DNA of 64,000 nt from R-RK-3 sp031399085 (GTDB taxonomy: Bacteria; Pseudomonadota; Alphaproteobacteria; Rhizobiales; Rhodomicrobiaceae), in contig JANNOQ010000086.1 of the NCBI GenBank assembly GCA_031399085.1, forward strand, positions 55,156 to 119,155. Direction: 5' to 3'. The notes under the pieces were generated by a model. It made no database searches, had not been told where the DNA came from, and saw only the letters and a program-made list of their open reading frames with translations. The stretch's first letter is position 1. The number at the start of each line of letters is the position of its first letter. The translations under genes and the position numbers were made by a program. This document shows positions 7,456 through 15,755 of the stretch, one piece after another.

Positions 7456-9465
7456 TTACGTCGCCGTTGCAGGCTCCTTCGCGTCCTCGCCCAACCTGGC
7501 GCGCGCTTTCGCGCTGAGGCCGCCGATCAGCCTGTCGGCGATAATACCGATGAATGCGATCGCAAACCCCGCCACGATGCCGCGCCCGGCGTCCGCCTTG
7601 GCCAGCGCGATGAACACCTCCTGCCCGAGATCGCGCGTGCCGATCATGGCGCAGATGACGATCATGGACAGCGACAGGAGGATGGTCTGGTTGATGCCCA
7701 GCATGATCTCCGGAAGCGCCATCGGCAATTGCACATGCCAGAAGGTTTGCGCCCGGGTGCAGCCCGCTGTCGTGGCGGCCTCGATCAGCGAGGGCGGCAC
7801 CTGCCGCAGCCCGTGATTGGTGTAGCGGATGGCGGGCACGACGGCGAAAGCGACCGTGGCGATGATCGCCGTGACGTCGCCAACCCGGAACAGCATCACC
7901 ACCGGGATGATGAAGCAGAAGGACGGCAAGGTTTGCAGCGTGTCGATGATCGGGTTGACGAAATTTTGCAGCCGGTCGCTGCGCGAGGTGAAAAACCCGA
8001 TGGGGATGCCGATCAGCGCGGCAACGAAGGCCGAGAAGCCGCACAGATAAAGCGTCCCCATCGTCTTCTGCCATAGGCCGGTCACGGCGCAGAATGCGGT
8101 GAGCAGCGCAACCAGGACAGCCAGCCGCACGCCCCCCAGCCTGTATCCGGCGAGCCCCAGCAGCAGCACGGCCCCGGCCCACGGGATGTTTTCGCAGAAA
8201 TTGCGCAGCGGATTGAGGAAGTAGATCAGGAGGAAGACGCGGAAGGCTTCAATCGCATCGAAAAAGTTGATGGTGGTCCAATCGACGGCGGCTTTCCACC
8301 AGGGCGCGGTGGACACCGTGATCGCCGAAGGGACCTTGGCAAGCGCAGGGAAAACCAAGCTCAGAGCCGTAGTTACCGACAAAATCGCCAGACCGAGAAA
8401 CAAATATTTGTGGCGTTGCCAAACCGGCCCCGCCTCCACCTGCACGGCGGGCTTGCGCGCGGCGGCGGCTTGCGACATCCGGTCCAGCGCGATGGCGAGC
8501 GCGACGATCGCCAGCCCCGCCTCCATGCCTTGCCCGATCTTCAGGGCGCGCAGCGCCAGCAGCACGTCGTAGCCAAGCCCGCCCGCGCCGATCATCGAGG
8601 AGATGATCACCATGTTCAGCGCCAGCATGATCACCTGGTTGACGCCGACCATCAGCGTCGGCCGCGCCGCCGGAATCAGCACCCGCCAAAGCCTTTGCCG
8701 GCGCGTGCATCCGGCCATGACGCTGAAATCACTGATTTCCTGCGGCACGCGTGACAGGGCGATGGTCGTCGCGCGCACCATTGGCGGCGTGGCGAAAATG
8801 CAGGTGGCGATCAGGGCGGAAACCGGGCTGTTGCCGAACAGGATCAGCATCGGAATGAGATAGGCGAAGGTCGGCATCGTCTGCATCAGGTCGAGGATCG
8901 GCGTCACCACCAGCCGGTCGATGCGCGGGTCGCGGTAAGCCCAGATGCCGGCAAGCAGCCCGGCGGCGACGCAGAGCGGCACCGCGATCATGATCAAGGC
9001 GAGCGTCAGCATGGCGCTCTGCCATTGGCCGAACAGCGCGATATAGAGAAAGCACGCGCCGCTCAAGAGCGCCAGCCGCCAGCCCGCGATCGCATGGCCG
9101 ATAAGGGCCGCGACCGCCACGATGCCGAGCCAGGATAGTGTGGGCAGAAACACCGCGCTTGGCCCAGCCCCGATTTTGTAGCTCTTGGCGAGCAGGCTGA
9201 AGGCGATCTGCAGCGGCACGTCCATGATCGCGGTGATGGAGCGCGTGAACCAGGTGAAATAGGTCTTGAGCCACGCCATGAACGCGCCGACCCAATCGGC
9301 GAACGGCACGATGGCGTCTGCGGGGTAGGCGGAGAGCCACGGCATGTTGTCGCGGAACAGCACCATGGCGAGCGTGGCGATAAAGGCGGCGCCCCAGATA
9401 AAGGGCCATGGCGAAACAGAAAGGCTGGGCCGCAGAGCAATATCGGAGCCAGCCGTGATCGTCAC
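7456..9465 (-). CDS. Glycine betaine/proline-type ABC transporter permease, tandem (double-length)
   Basis: The 669-residue inner-membrane protein holds two binding-protein-dependent permease domains in one chain. Each carries its own EAA-type coupling loop: VPQEISDFSVMAGCTRRQ in the first half and VPPSLIEAATTAGCTRAQ in the second. Related ProW or OpuAB permeases are normally single-domain and form homodimers; here the dimer is fused. Translation starts at a GTG that overlaps the ATPase stop codon, so the two genes are translationally coupled. With the binding protein at 10586-11563 and the ATPase it forms a quaternary-amine importer of the osmoprotectant family. Confidence 0.9.
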   Translation of the reverse strand: MTITAGSDIALRPSLSVSPWPFIWGAAFIATLAMVLFRDNMPWLSAYPADAIVPFADWVGAFMAWLKTYFTWFTRSITAIMDVPLQIAFSLLAKSYKIGAGPSAVFLPTLSWLGIVAVAALIGHAIAGWRLALLSGACFLYIALFGQWQSAMLTLALIMIAVPLCVAAGLLAGIWAYRDPRIDRLVVTPILDLMQTMPTFAYLIPMLILFGNSPVSALIATCIFATPPMVRATTIALSRVPQEISDFSVMAGCTRRQRLWRVLIPAARPTLMVGVNQVIMLALNMVIISSMIGAGGLGYDVLLALRALKIGQGMEAGLAIVALAIALDRMSQAAAARKPAVQVEAGPVWQRHKYLFLGLAILSVTTALSLVFPALAKVPSAITVSTAPWWKAAVDWTTINFFDAIEAFRVFLLIYFLNPLRNFCENIPWAGAVLLLGLAGYRLGGVRLAVLVALLTAFCAVTGLWQKTMGTLYLCGFSAFVAALIGIPIGFFTSRSDRLQNFVNPIIDTLQTLPSFCFIIPVVMLFRVGDVTAIIATVAFAVVPAIRYTNHGLRQVPPSLIEAATTAGCTRAQTFWHVQLPMALPEIMLGINQTILLSLSMIVICAMIGTRDLGQEVFIALAKADAGRGIVAGFAIAFIGIIADRLIGGLSAKARARLGEDAKEPATAT

Positions 9466-10520
9466 GCTGCCGCTCCATTTGCGGGAATGCCCGCGAGCAG
9501 GCGAACAACGGCCTCGGGGGCAATCTCCCCAATCCGGGATCCGGCCGAATCCACCACGACGAACGGTTTGCCGCGGGCGACAATCTCAGCGGCGAAACTT
9601 TCCACCTTTGCGTCGCCGCTCACCTCGCCCGCAAAATCCGTCCCGCCATTCAGCGGACGCATCAGACGCCGGGCGGACATGACCTTGGCGCGCTGCACGT
9701 CGCGGGTGAATTCCGCCACATAATCCGTCGCCGGATGCATCACCAGATCCTCGGGCGTTCCGGTCTGGATAATTTCTCCATCCTTCATGATGGCTACCCT
9801 ATCGGCCAGGCGGATGGCCTCATCGAAATCATGCGTGATGAAAATAACCGTCTTGTGCAGGGCTTTCTGCAAGCGGACCAGCTCGGACTGCATTTCGCGC
9901 CGGATCAGCGGATCGAGCGCTGAAAACGGCTCGTCGAGAAACCAGATTTCCGGATTGACCGCGAGGCTGCGCGCGATCCCGACCCGCTGCTGCTGTCCGC
10001 CGGAGAGCGCGCGAGGATAAAACTCTTCGCGGCCCATCAGACCGACCAGCTCGATCATCTCCCGCGCGCGGGCAAAACGCGCCGCCTTGTCGACGCCTTG
10101 GATGAAAAGCGGAAACGCCACATTTTCCAGAACCGTCAGATGCGGCAGCAGCGCGAAATTCTGAAACACCATTCCCATTTTATGGCGGCGGAGGTCGATC
10201 AGCTCCGCTTCGCTGGCTTTCAGCAGGTCGCGGCCGTTAAAGAAGACGCTGCCGGCCGTTGGTTCGATGAGCCGGGAAAGACACCGCACGAAGGTCGATT
10301 TACCCGACCCCGAAAGTCCCATGATGATGAAAATATCGCCTTCGTTGACCGACATCGAGGCGTTGCGGACGGCCCCCACCAGTCCGGCTTCGGCAAGGTC
10401 AGTGGAGGAGGGGGATGCGTTCTTAGCGAGAAATTCCTTCGCGCCCTGTCCGAAAATTTTCCAGACGCCATGACAGGCAAGCTTAACGGCGCGGGCCGGC
10501 TCCGCGGGGGACAAATTCAT
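9462..10520 (-). CDS. Glycine betaine/proline-type ABC transporter ATP-binding protein
   Basis: The 352-residue cytoplasmic ATPase has Walker A GLSGSGKST (68-76), a signature LSGGQQQRVGIARS and Walker B WFLDEPFSALDP. The N-terminal insertion before Walker A and the C-terminal tail match ProV/OpuAA-type proteins. The tail retains only a short CBS-like region (from about DFAGEV onward) in place of two full CBS domains. The ATG at 10520 was chosen because GAGGA lies about 8 bases upstream. An earlier in-frame ATG at 10583 would force translation through the 30-base palindrome at 10541-10570 and has no good ribosome site. Confidence 0.92.
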   Translation of the reverse strand: MNLSPAEPARAVKLACHGVWKIFGQGAKEFLAKNASPSSTDLAEAGLVGAVRNASMSVNEGDIFIIMGLSGSGKSTFVRCLSRLIEPTAGSVFFNGRDLLKASEAELIDLRRHKMGMVFQNFALLPHLTVLENVAFPLFIQGVDKAARFARAREMIELVGLMGREEFYPRALSGGQQQRVGIARSLAVNPEIWFLDEPFSALDPLIRREMQSELVRLQKALHKTVIFITHDFDEAIRLADRVAIMKDGEIIQTGTPEDLVMHPATDYVAEFTRDVQRAKVMSARRLMRPLNGGTDFAGEVSGDAKVESFAAEIVARGKPFVVVDSAGSRIGEIAPEAVVRLLAGIPANGAAA

Positions 10521-10540
10521 GCCTGATGTCCTCGCTTGCG

Positions 10541-10570
10541 CTGGCGGGGGCGTGATCACGCCCCCGCCAG
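10541..10570. repeat. Perfect 30-base palindrome between binding-protein and ATPase genes
   Basis: Bases 10541-10555 are the exact reverse complement of 10556-10570, a GC-rich arm centred on TGATCA. It lies 15 bases past the binding-protein stop codon and 20 bases before the ATPase start. In the transcript it would form a very stable hairpin without a U tract. That suits 3'-end protection of the binding-protein mRNA, or partial termination that makes the binding protein in excess. Confidence 0.85.
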
Positions 10571-10585
10571 TAAAGTCTGCCATGC

Positions 10586-11563
10586 TTACTTCGCCCAGGC
10601 GCGCCAGGTGGCTTCGTTCTCGGCAACCCATTTTGCGGCGACCTCGTCAATCGTCTTGCCGCCCAGATCGACCTCGCCGCTCATGGCATTCAGCTTCTCG
10701 GTCTCGATCGTGTAGGCTTTCGCCACCTTATAGGCGACCGGCCACTTGTCCTTCATGCCGGCCCATGAATATTTCCAGATCTCGCCGGTCGGCTTGCCGC
10801 AATCATATTTGTCAGTCGGGTTCACACCCCATTTCGCATCAGTGTAGCAGGCCGGTTCGTGCGGGGGAAACTCTACCCACTCGCCCTTATATTTCGATGG
10901 CGCCCAGTGCGGTGAATACACCCACATGATGATCGGCGCCTTGCGCTGATAGGCGCTGTCGAGCTCGGCGAACATGGCGCCGTCCGTGCCGGCATGGATG
11001 ACGCTGAAGGGCAGCTTGAGCGACACCACACGCTCATCGTCGAAGCCTTCCCAGGTGACCGGCCCGCCGAGATAACGGCCCTTCGGCGCCGTGTCCGCCG
11101 TGGCGAAGGCTGCCGCGCATTTGGGGTCCTGCAACGCCTTCCAGTCGGGCAGACCCGGGCACTTCTCCTTCATGTAAAGCGGATACCACCACTCTTCCTT
11201 CGCCTTGGGTCCGAGCTTGCCGAGGCGCTCGGTCTTGCCGGTGGCGTCGGACGCCTTCATCGCTTCTCCAGCCGTCGTGTCCCAAAACTCGACGCCGACC
11301 GCGAGGTCGCCGTTCGTCAAGCCGGTGGTCAGGCTGGAGAGATATTCAGCGGTCGGAAACTCGACATTATAGCCAAGCTTTTCCAGCACGCCGCCAAGTA
11401 TTTTGGCGTTGACGTTCACGCTGGTCCAATCGAATAGCGCAATTTTGATTGGATCGTTGGACTCGGGCACGACCGCGCTGGCCGTATTGGTGCCGCCGAT
11501 AGCAAGCGCGGATGCGGCGAGGGCGGTGAGTATGCGCGTCTTGCAAGTCCTGAGGACGCTCAT
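10586..11563 (-). CDS. Glycine betaine/proline-type ABC transporter substrate-binding protein (OpuAC/ProX family)
   Basis: The 325-residue periplasmic protein has a signal peptide cleaved around residue 30 (TNTASA). The rest is an OpuAC-type bilobed fold with FDWTSVNVNAKILGGVLEKLG near the N-terminus and many Trp and Tyr residues (EFWDTT, EEWWYPLY, WVYSPHW). Families that bind quaternary amines use such residues for an aromatic cage. The ATG at 11563 has GGAGA upstream; longer frames lack a signal peptide at the N-terminus and were rejected. It is the first gene of the importer-amidase operon. The exact ligand (betaine, proline-betaine, carnitine or other) cannot be read from the sequence. 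Confidence 0.9.
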   Translation of the reverse strand: MSVLRTCKTRILTALAASALAIGGTNTASAVVPESNDPIKIALFDWTSVNVNAKILGGVLEKLGYNVEFPTAEYLSSLTTGLTNGDLAVGVEFWDTTAGEAMKASDATGKTERLGKLGPKAKEEWWYPLYMKEKCPGLPDWKALQDPKCAAAFATADTAPKGRYLGGPVTWEGFDDERVVSLKLPFSVIHAGTDGAMFAELDSAYQRKAPIIMWVYSPHWAPSKYKGEWVEFPPHEPACYTDAKWGVNPTDKYDCGKPTGEIWKYSWAGMKDKWPVAYKVAKAYTIETEKLNAMSGEVDLGGKTIDEVAAKWVAENEATWRAWAK

Positions 11564-11957
11564 CGAGAAGTCTCCGTTTGCTATTGCGACTGTGCCGTAT
11601 GACGGCGTTATGCTTTTGTCCGGGGAAATCGCAGACTTGCGATCGTTCCGAACGCGATATGATCGTGGCGCACTGCTCGGCTTCCGGCAAGAGATTTTCT
11701 TGCGGAGAAAGTTTTTTGAATTTGGCGGCAACACGCTGCATAGCGTTGATGCAGGTTGCCTAAAAATTGAACTGAAAAACCGCTTCAGAGCGATTAGCCT
11801 CGGTATGATTGAAGATTGCTCTCCTTGCAAAGAGCTGAGCGCTGCTGGCTGGCTGACGCGTCTTTCGTATCTGGCCCTTTCCCCCGCCAATAGGGTAAAC
11901 TCCCGCATTCTCAAAATCCTGGGCGGCACGAACCGCTCAACTAGCGGAGGACGACCC
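11564..11957. other. Divergent intergenic region (394 bases)
   Basis: This stretch separates the minus-strand transporter operon from the plus-strand reductase and should hold both promoters. It is less GC-rich than the genes around it. I see no clear -35/-10 pair, operator dyad, RNA gene or conserved reading frame in it. Confidence 0.5.
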
Positions 11958-12977
11958 ATGCCCCAAGCCTCAAACCGGCAAATCACATTCGCCTCACGGC
12001 CCGAGGGCGAACCCAGGCCCGCCAATTTCGGTTATGCCGAGACCCCCGTCCCGCAGCCGGGCGAGGGGCAGCTATTGCTCCGCAACAAATATCTCTCGCT
12101 CGACCCTTACATGCGCGGCCGCATGAGCACGGCGAAATCCTACGCCAAGGGTTTCGAATTGGGCGAGGCGCTCGGCGGGGGCACGGTGAGCGAGGTCGTT
12201 ACCTCCAACCATCCCAAATTCAGCCCCGGCGATGTCGTCTCCGCGTTCGGCGGCTGGCAGGATTATAGCCTCTCCAACGGCGAAGGGCTCGTCAAGATCG
12301 ACCCTTCCCGCGCACCGGTGACGACTGCGCTAGGCGTCCTCGGCATGCCCGGCCTCACCGCCTATGCGGGTCTGCTCAATATCGGACAGCCCAAGCCGGG
12401 CGAGACCGTCGTGGTCGCGGCGGCGTCCGGACCGGTTGGCGCGACAGTCGGCCAGATTGCCAAGCTCAAGGGCTGCCGCGTCGTCGGTATCGCCAGCGCC
12501 GACAAGACCGCCTATCTCACCGACGAACTCGGCTTCGACGCGGGCCTCGACCGCCGATCGCCAACGCTAAAGGACGATTTGCGCGCGGCCTGCCCAGGCG
12601 GCATTGACGTCTATTTCGAGAATGTTGGCGGCGCGGTTTGGGACGCTGTCCTGCCGCAGCTCAACGACTTCGCGCGCGTGCCCGTGTGCGGACTCATTGC
12701 CCATTACAACGACACCCAGCTCCCGTCCGGTCCCGACCGGATGACGCAGCTCATGCGCATGGTGCTGACGAAGCGGCTGCGCATCCAGGGCTTCATTGTG
12801 ACGGATTTTAACGCGCAATATGGCGACTTCCAGCGCGAGGTCGGCGGGTGGCTGAAGGAGGGCAAGATCAAATACCGGGAAGATATTGTGGACGGCTTGG
12901 AAAAGGCGCCCGAGGCGTTTATCGCGCTTCTGAATGGAGGCAATTTTGGCAAGCTGATCGTCAAGATCGCGGATTGA
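11958..12977 (+). CDS. NADP-dependent oxidoreductase, zinc-independent MDR family (CurA/YncB-like)
   Basis: The 339-residue cytoplasmic reductase is of the leukotriene-B4 12-hydroxydehydrogenase/curcumin-reductase type, which reduces alpha,beta-unsaturated ketones with NADPH. It has the family N-terminus (LDPYMRGRM), a Rossmann segment AASGPVGATVGQIAKLKG and the ENVGGAVWDAVLPQL and RIQGFIVTDF segments. The zinc-ligand Cys set of classical alcohol dehydrogenases is absent, as expected. GGAGG at 11946-11950 fixes the ATG at 11958; the frame upstream is open but not conserved. It stands alone, divergent from the transporter operon. Confidence 0.9.
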   Translation: MPQASNRQITFASRPEGEPRPANFGYAETPVPQPGEGQLLLRNKYLSLDPYMRGRMSTAKSYAKGFELGEALGGGTVSEVVTSNHPKFSPGDVVSAFGGWQDYSLSNGEGLVKIDPSRAPVTTALGVLGMPGLTAYAGLLNIGQPKPGETVVVAAASGPVGATVGQIAKLKGCRVVGIASADKTAYLTDELGFDAGLDRRSPTLKDDLRAACPGGIDVYFENVGGAVWDAVLPQLNDFARVPVCGLIAHYNDTQLPSGPDRMTQLMRMVLTKRLRIQGFIVTDFNAQYGDFQREVGGWLKEGKIKYREDIVDGLEKAPEAFIALLNGGNFGKLIVKIAD

Positions 12978-13173
12978 GCACGGTTTGGCTATGCCGGAGA
13001 TCCGCGGATGCGTCCAAGCCGCCTGGCATCGTTCGATAAGAGCCTGCTTGGCGTTTTACGGACCGCCTCGGGCTGGTTGCCGGAATTATAGGCTACCAGT
13101 TCGCCACAACGCCCCGCCATAGATTTTGTGGTAGTCTCCAACCCTTTTCTGAATATACGACAATCGATACACC

Positions 13174-14760
13174 ATGCCAGCCCTCCTCCCAGCCGCCCGC
13201 TCCCAACCTGCATTCGGCGAGCGTACCGTCGTCATCGTCGGCGGCGGGCTGGCGGGGCTGTTCGCGGCACTCAAGCTCGCCCCGATGCCGGTGACCATCG
13301 TCACGCCGCGTCCGCTGGGCGAAGGCGCGTCGAGCGCCTGGGCGCAGGCGGGGATAGCCGCGGCGGTCGGCGAGGGTGACAGTTTCGAGCAGCACGCGGC
13401 CGATACCATCCGCGCCGGGGCGGGGTTGTGCGACGAGGCGATGGTCAACCTCATCGTGCGCGAGGCGCCGGCCCGCATCGCGGATCTCTTGCGCTACGGC
13501 GTGCCCTTCGACCGCGATCTGGAAGGCCGGCTGCGCCAGTCGCGCGAGGCGGCGCATAGCGCGCGGCGGGTGATCGGCGTGCGCGGCGATCAGGCGGGCA
13601 AGGCGATCATGGCGGCGCTGATCGGAGCGGCGCGGGCGACGCCCTCGATCCGAGTCATAGAGGAGATGGCGGCGGTCGATCTGGCATTGTCGGGGGGGCG
13701 CGTCACGGGGCTATACTGTGCGCCCTCGCAAGGGCAGGGCGCGGCGCAAAGTCAATATTTGCCAGCTCGCGCTGTACTTCTGGCGACGGGCGGCATCGGC
13801 CAGCTCTACACGCTTACCACCAACCCGCCCGAGGCGCGCGGCGACGGTATCGCGATGGCGGCGCGAGCCGGGGCTGTCATCGCGGACGCCGAGTTCGTGC
13901 AGTTTCATCCCACCGCGCTCGATATCGGCAAGCACCCCGCGCCGCTCGCGACGGAAGCCCTGCGCGGCGAGGGGGCCGCGCTTGTCAACAGCGCGGGCGA
14001 CCGCTTCATGCTGGCGGCGCACCCGGACGCCGAACTCGCTCCGCGCGATGTCGTAGCCCGCGCCGTGCAGATCGAGCGGGCGAGCGGCCGTGGCGCATTT
14101 CTCGACTGCCGGGGCACGCTCGGCGCGGAGATGGCCGAGCATTTTCCGACGGTTTACGCAGCCTGCGCGGCGGCGGGGATCGCGCCCGCAACCGATCTCA
14201 TTCCCATCGCCCCAGCGGCGCATTATCACATGGGCGGGGTCGCGACGGACGCCGATGCGCGCTCCAGCCTGCCGGGCCTGTGGGCGGTCGGCGAGGCGGC
14301 GTCAACCGGGCTGCATGGCGCGAACCGGCTGGCGTCGAATTCGCTGTTGGAAGCCGTCGTGATGGCGGCGCGCGCGGCGGAGGACATCTCCGGGCAGGAT
14401 GCGGGAGCGGCGGTTGATGCAGCGGACGGCCCGTCATATTTGACAAGCGTCGATGCCGGGCGGGTCACGGCGCTGCAAGAGGCGATGACCGCGCATGTCG
14501 GGGTCGTCCGCTCGGCGGAAAGCCTGATCACGGCTTTGCACGTCATCGAGGGGCTGGCCGATGACGCGGCGCCATCCTCCCCGCTCGCCAACATGGCGCA
14601 GGCCGCGCGCTTCATGGCAGTGTGCGCCCTCACTCGTGAGGAAAGCCGGGGCAGCCATTCCCGCACCGACTTCCCGGCAACGGCGGAGGCGGCGCGCCGC
14701 AGTTTCGTCACCTTGAGCGCCGCACGCGCGCTTTCAGCCGACCTTGCGGGATTTTTCTAG
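13174..14760 (+). CDS. nadB: L-aspartate oxidase
   Basis: The 528-residue flavoenzyme oxidises L-aspartate to iminoaspartate, the first step of de novo NAD synthesis. The FAD dinucleotide motif VIVGGGLAGL lies at about residues 20-29. Family blocks follow: SSAWAQAGIAAAVG, HSARRVIGVRGDQAG, FVQFHPTAL, HYHMGGVATDADARSSLPGLWAVGEAASTGLHGANRLASNSLLE and the C-terminal RESRGSHSRTDFP. The length is normal. It is followed four bases later by nadC. No nadA (quinolinate synthase) is in this window, so the pathway's middle step must be encoded elsewhere. Confidence 0.96.
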   Translation: MPALLPAARSQPAFGERTVVIVGGGLAGLFAALKLAPMPVTIVTPRPLGEGASSAWAQAGIAAAVGEGDSFEQHAADTIRAGAGLCDEAMVNLIVREAPARIADLLRYGVPFDRDLEGRLRQSREAAHSARRVIGVRGDQAGKAIMAALIGAARATPSIRVIEEMAAVDLALSGGRVTGLYCAPSQGQGAAQSQYLPARAVLLATGGIGQLYTLTTNPPEARGDGIAMAARAGAVIADAEFVQFHPTALDIGKHPAPLATEALRGEGAALVNSAGDRFMLAAHPDAELAPRDVVARAVQIERASGRGAFLDCRGTLGAEMAEHFPTVYAACAAAGIAPATDLIPIAPAAHYHMGGVATDADARSSLPGLWAVGEAASTGLHGANRLASNSLLEAVVMAARAAEDISGQDAGAAVDAADGPSYLTSVDAGRVTALQEAMTAHVGVVRSAESLITALHVIEGLADDAAPSSPLANMAQAARFMAVCALTREESRGSHSRTDFPATAEAARRSFVTLSAARALSADLAGFF

Positions 14761-14764
14761 CGCC

Positions 14765-15610
14765 ATGACCGGCTTTCCAACACATCTCATCGCCGCAGCG
14801 CTGGACGCTGCCTTTGCCGAAGACCTCGGTCTTTCTGGCGACATCACGACGAACGCCATCATCCCGACTGACGCCGTTTCGCGCGCCGTGATCGCGGCCC
14901 GTAAGCCCGGCCGGATCGCGGGCTTGCCACTCGCCGAAGCTGCTTTCCGCCGCCTAGATCAGCGAATCGATTTTCGCGCCGCGATCGGCGACGGGGACGA
15001 CGCCGCTGAAGGGGCGACGGTTGCTGAAATCAACGGCAACACCCGCGCCATCCTGACCGCCGAGCGCGTGGCGCTGAATTTCCTCGGCCATCTGAGCGGC
15101 ATCGCCACCCACACCCGCGCCTTTGCCGCGGCGATTGCGGGCACGAACGCGCGCATCTGCTGCACGCGCAAGACGACGCCCGGCCTGCGCGCCTTCGAGA
15201 AATCCGCCGTGCGCATGGGCGGCGGCGTCAATCACCGCTTCGGCCTGTTCGACGCCGTGCTGATAAAGGACAACCACATCGCGGCGGCGGGCGGCATCGG
15301 CCCGGCCATCGAGCGGGCGCGGCAAGGCGCTGGCCATCTCGTCAAGATCGAGGTGGAGGTGGACCGGCTGGACCAGCTGGAAGAAGCCCTGCGCCACCCG
15401 ATCGACGCTGTGCTGCTCGATAATATGAGCCTTGACGCGCTTCGCCAGGCCGTGACCTTGGCCGCTGGCCGCGTCATTCTCGAAGCCTCCGGCGGCGTTT
15501 CGCTGACGACCGTGCGCGGCATCGCCGAAACCGGCGTCGATTTCATCTCGGCGGGCGCCCTGACCCATTCCTCCCCGACGCTCGATCTGGGACTTGATTT
15601 CCTCGACTGA
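14765..15610 (+). CDS. nadC: Nicotinate-nucleotide pyrophosphorylase (carboxylating)
   Basis: The 281-residue enzyme converts quinolinate and PRPP to nicotinate mononucleotide. It has the family motifs ALDAAFAEDLGLSGDITT at the N-terminus, CTRKTTPGLR, VRMGGGVNHR, LIKDNH, VEVDRLDQLEEAL and a C-terminal LEASGG..FISAGALTHS. The ATG four bases after the nadB stop gives the family N-terminus. An earlier in-frame start at 14744 would overlap nadB and add seven residues. No strong Shine-Dalgarno is visible, so translational coupling to nadB is likely. Confidence 0.95.
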   Translation: MTGFPTHLIAAALDAAFAEDLGLSGDITTNAIIPTDAVSRAVIAARKPGRIAGLPLAEAAFRRLDQRIDFRAAIGDGDDAAEGATVAEINGNTRAILTAERVALNFLGHLSGIATHTRAFAAAIAGTNARICCTRKTTPGLRAFEKSAVRMGGGVNHRFGLFDAVLIKDNHIAAAGGIGPAIERARQGAGHLVKIEVEVDRLDQLEEALRHPIDAVLLDNMSLDALRQAVTLAAGRVILEASGGVSLTTVRGIAETGVDFISAGALTHSSPTLDLGLDFLD

Positions 15611-15755
15611 CGCCGGCGGATTCCCAAGACGACATCGCAAGTTTCGCGCAAGACTCCCTCTTGCCAACCGGTTATTCCGCGTTCACCATATGCAATTATC
15701 GCGTGCGGACACCGCGCGCGCAACAAATGGTGATAAATGTTAAGGGAGATAAAAC

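Noticed and set aside
10521..10583. Upstream ATG at 10583 as the ATPase start
   Set aside because: It would put the 30-base palindrome inside the coding sequence and leave the well-placed GAGGA before 10520 unused.
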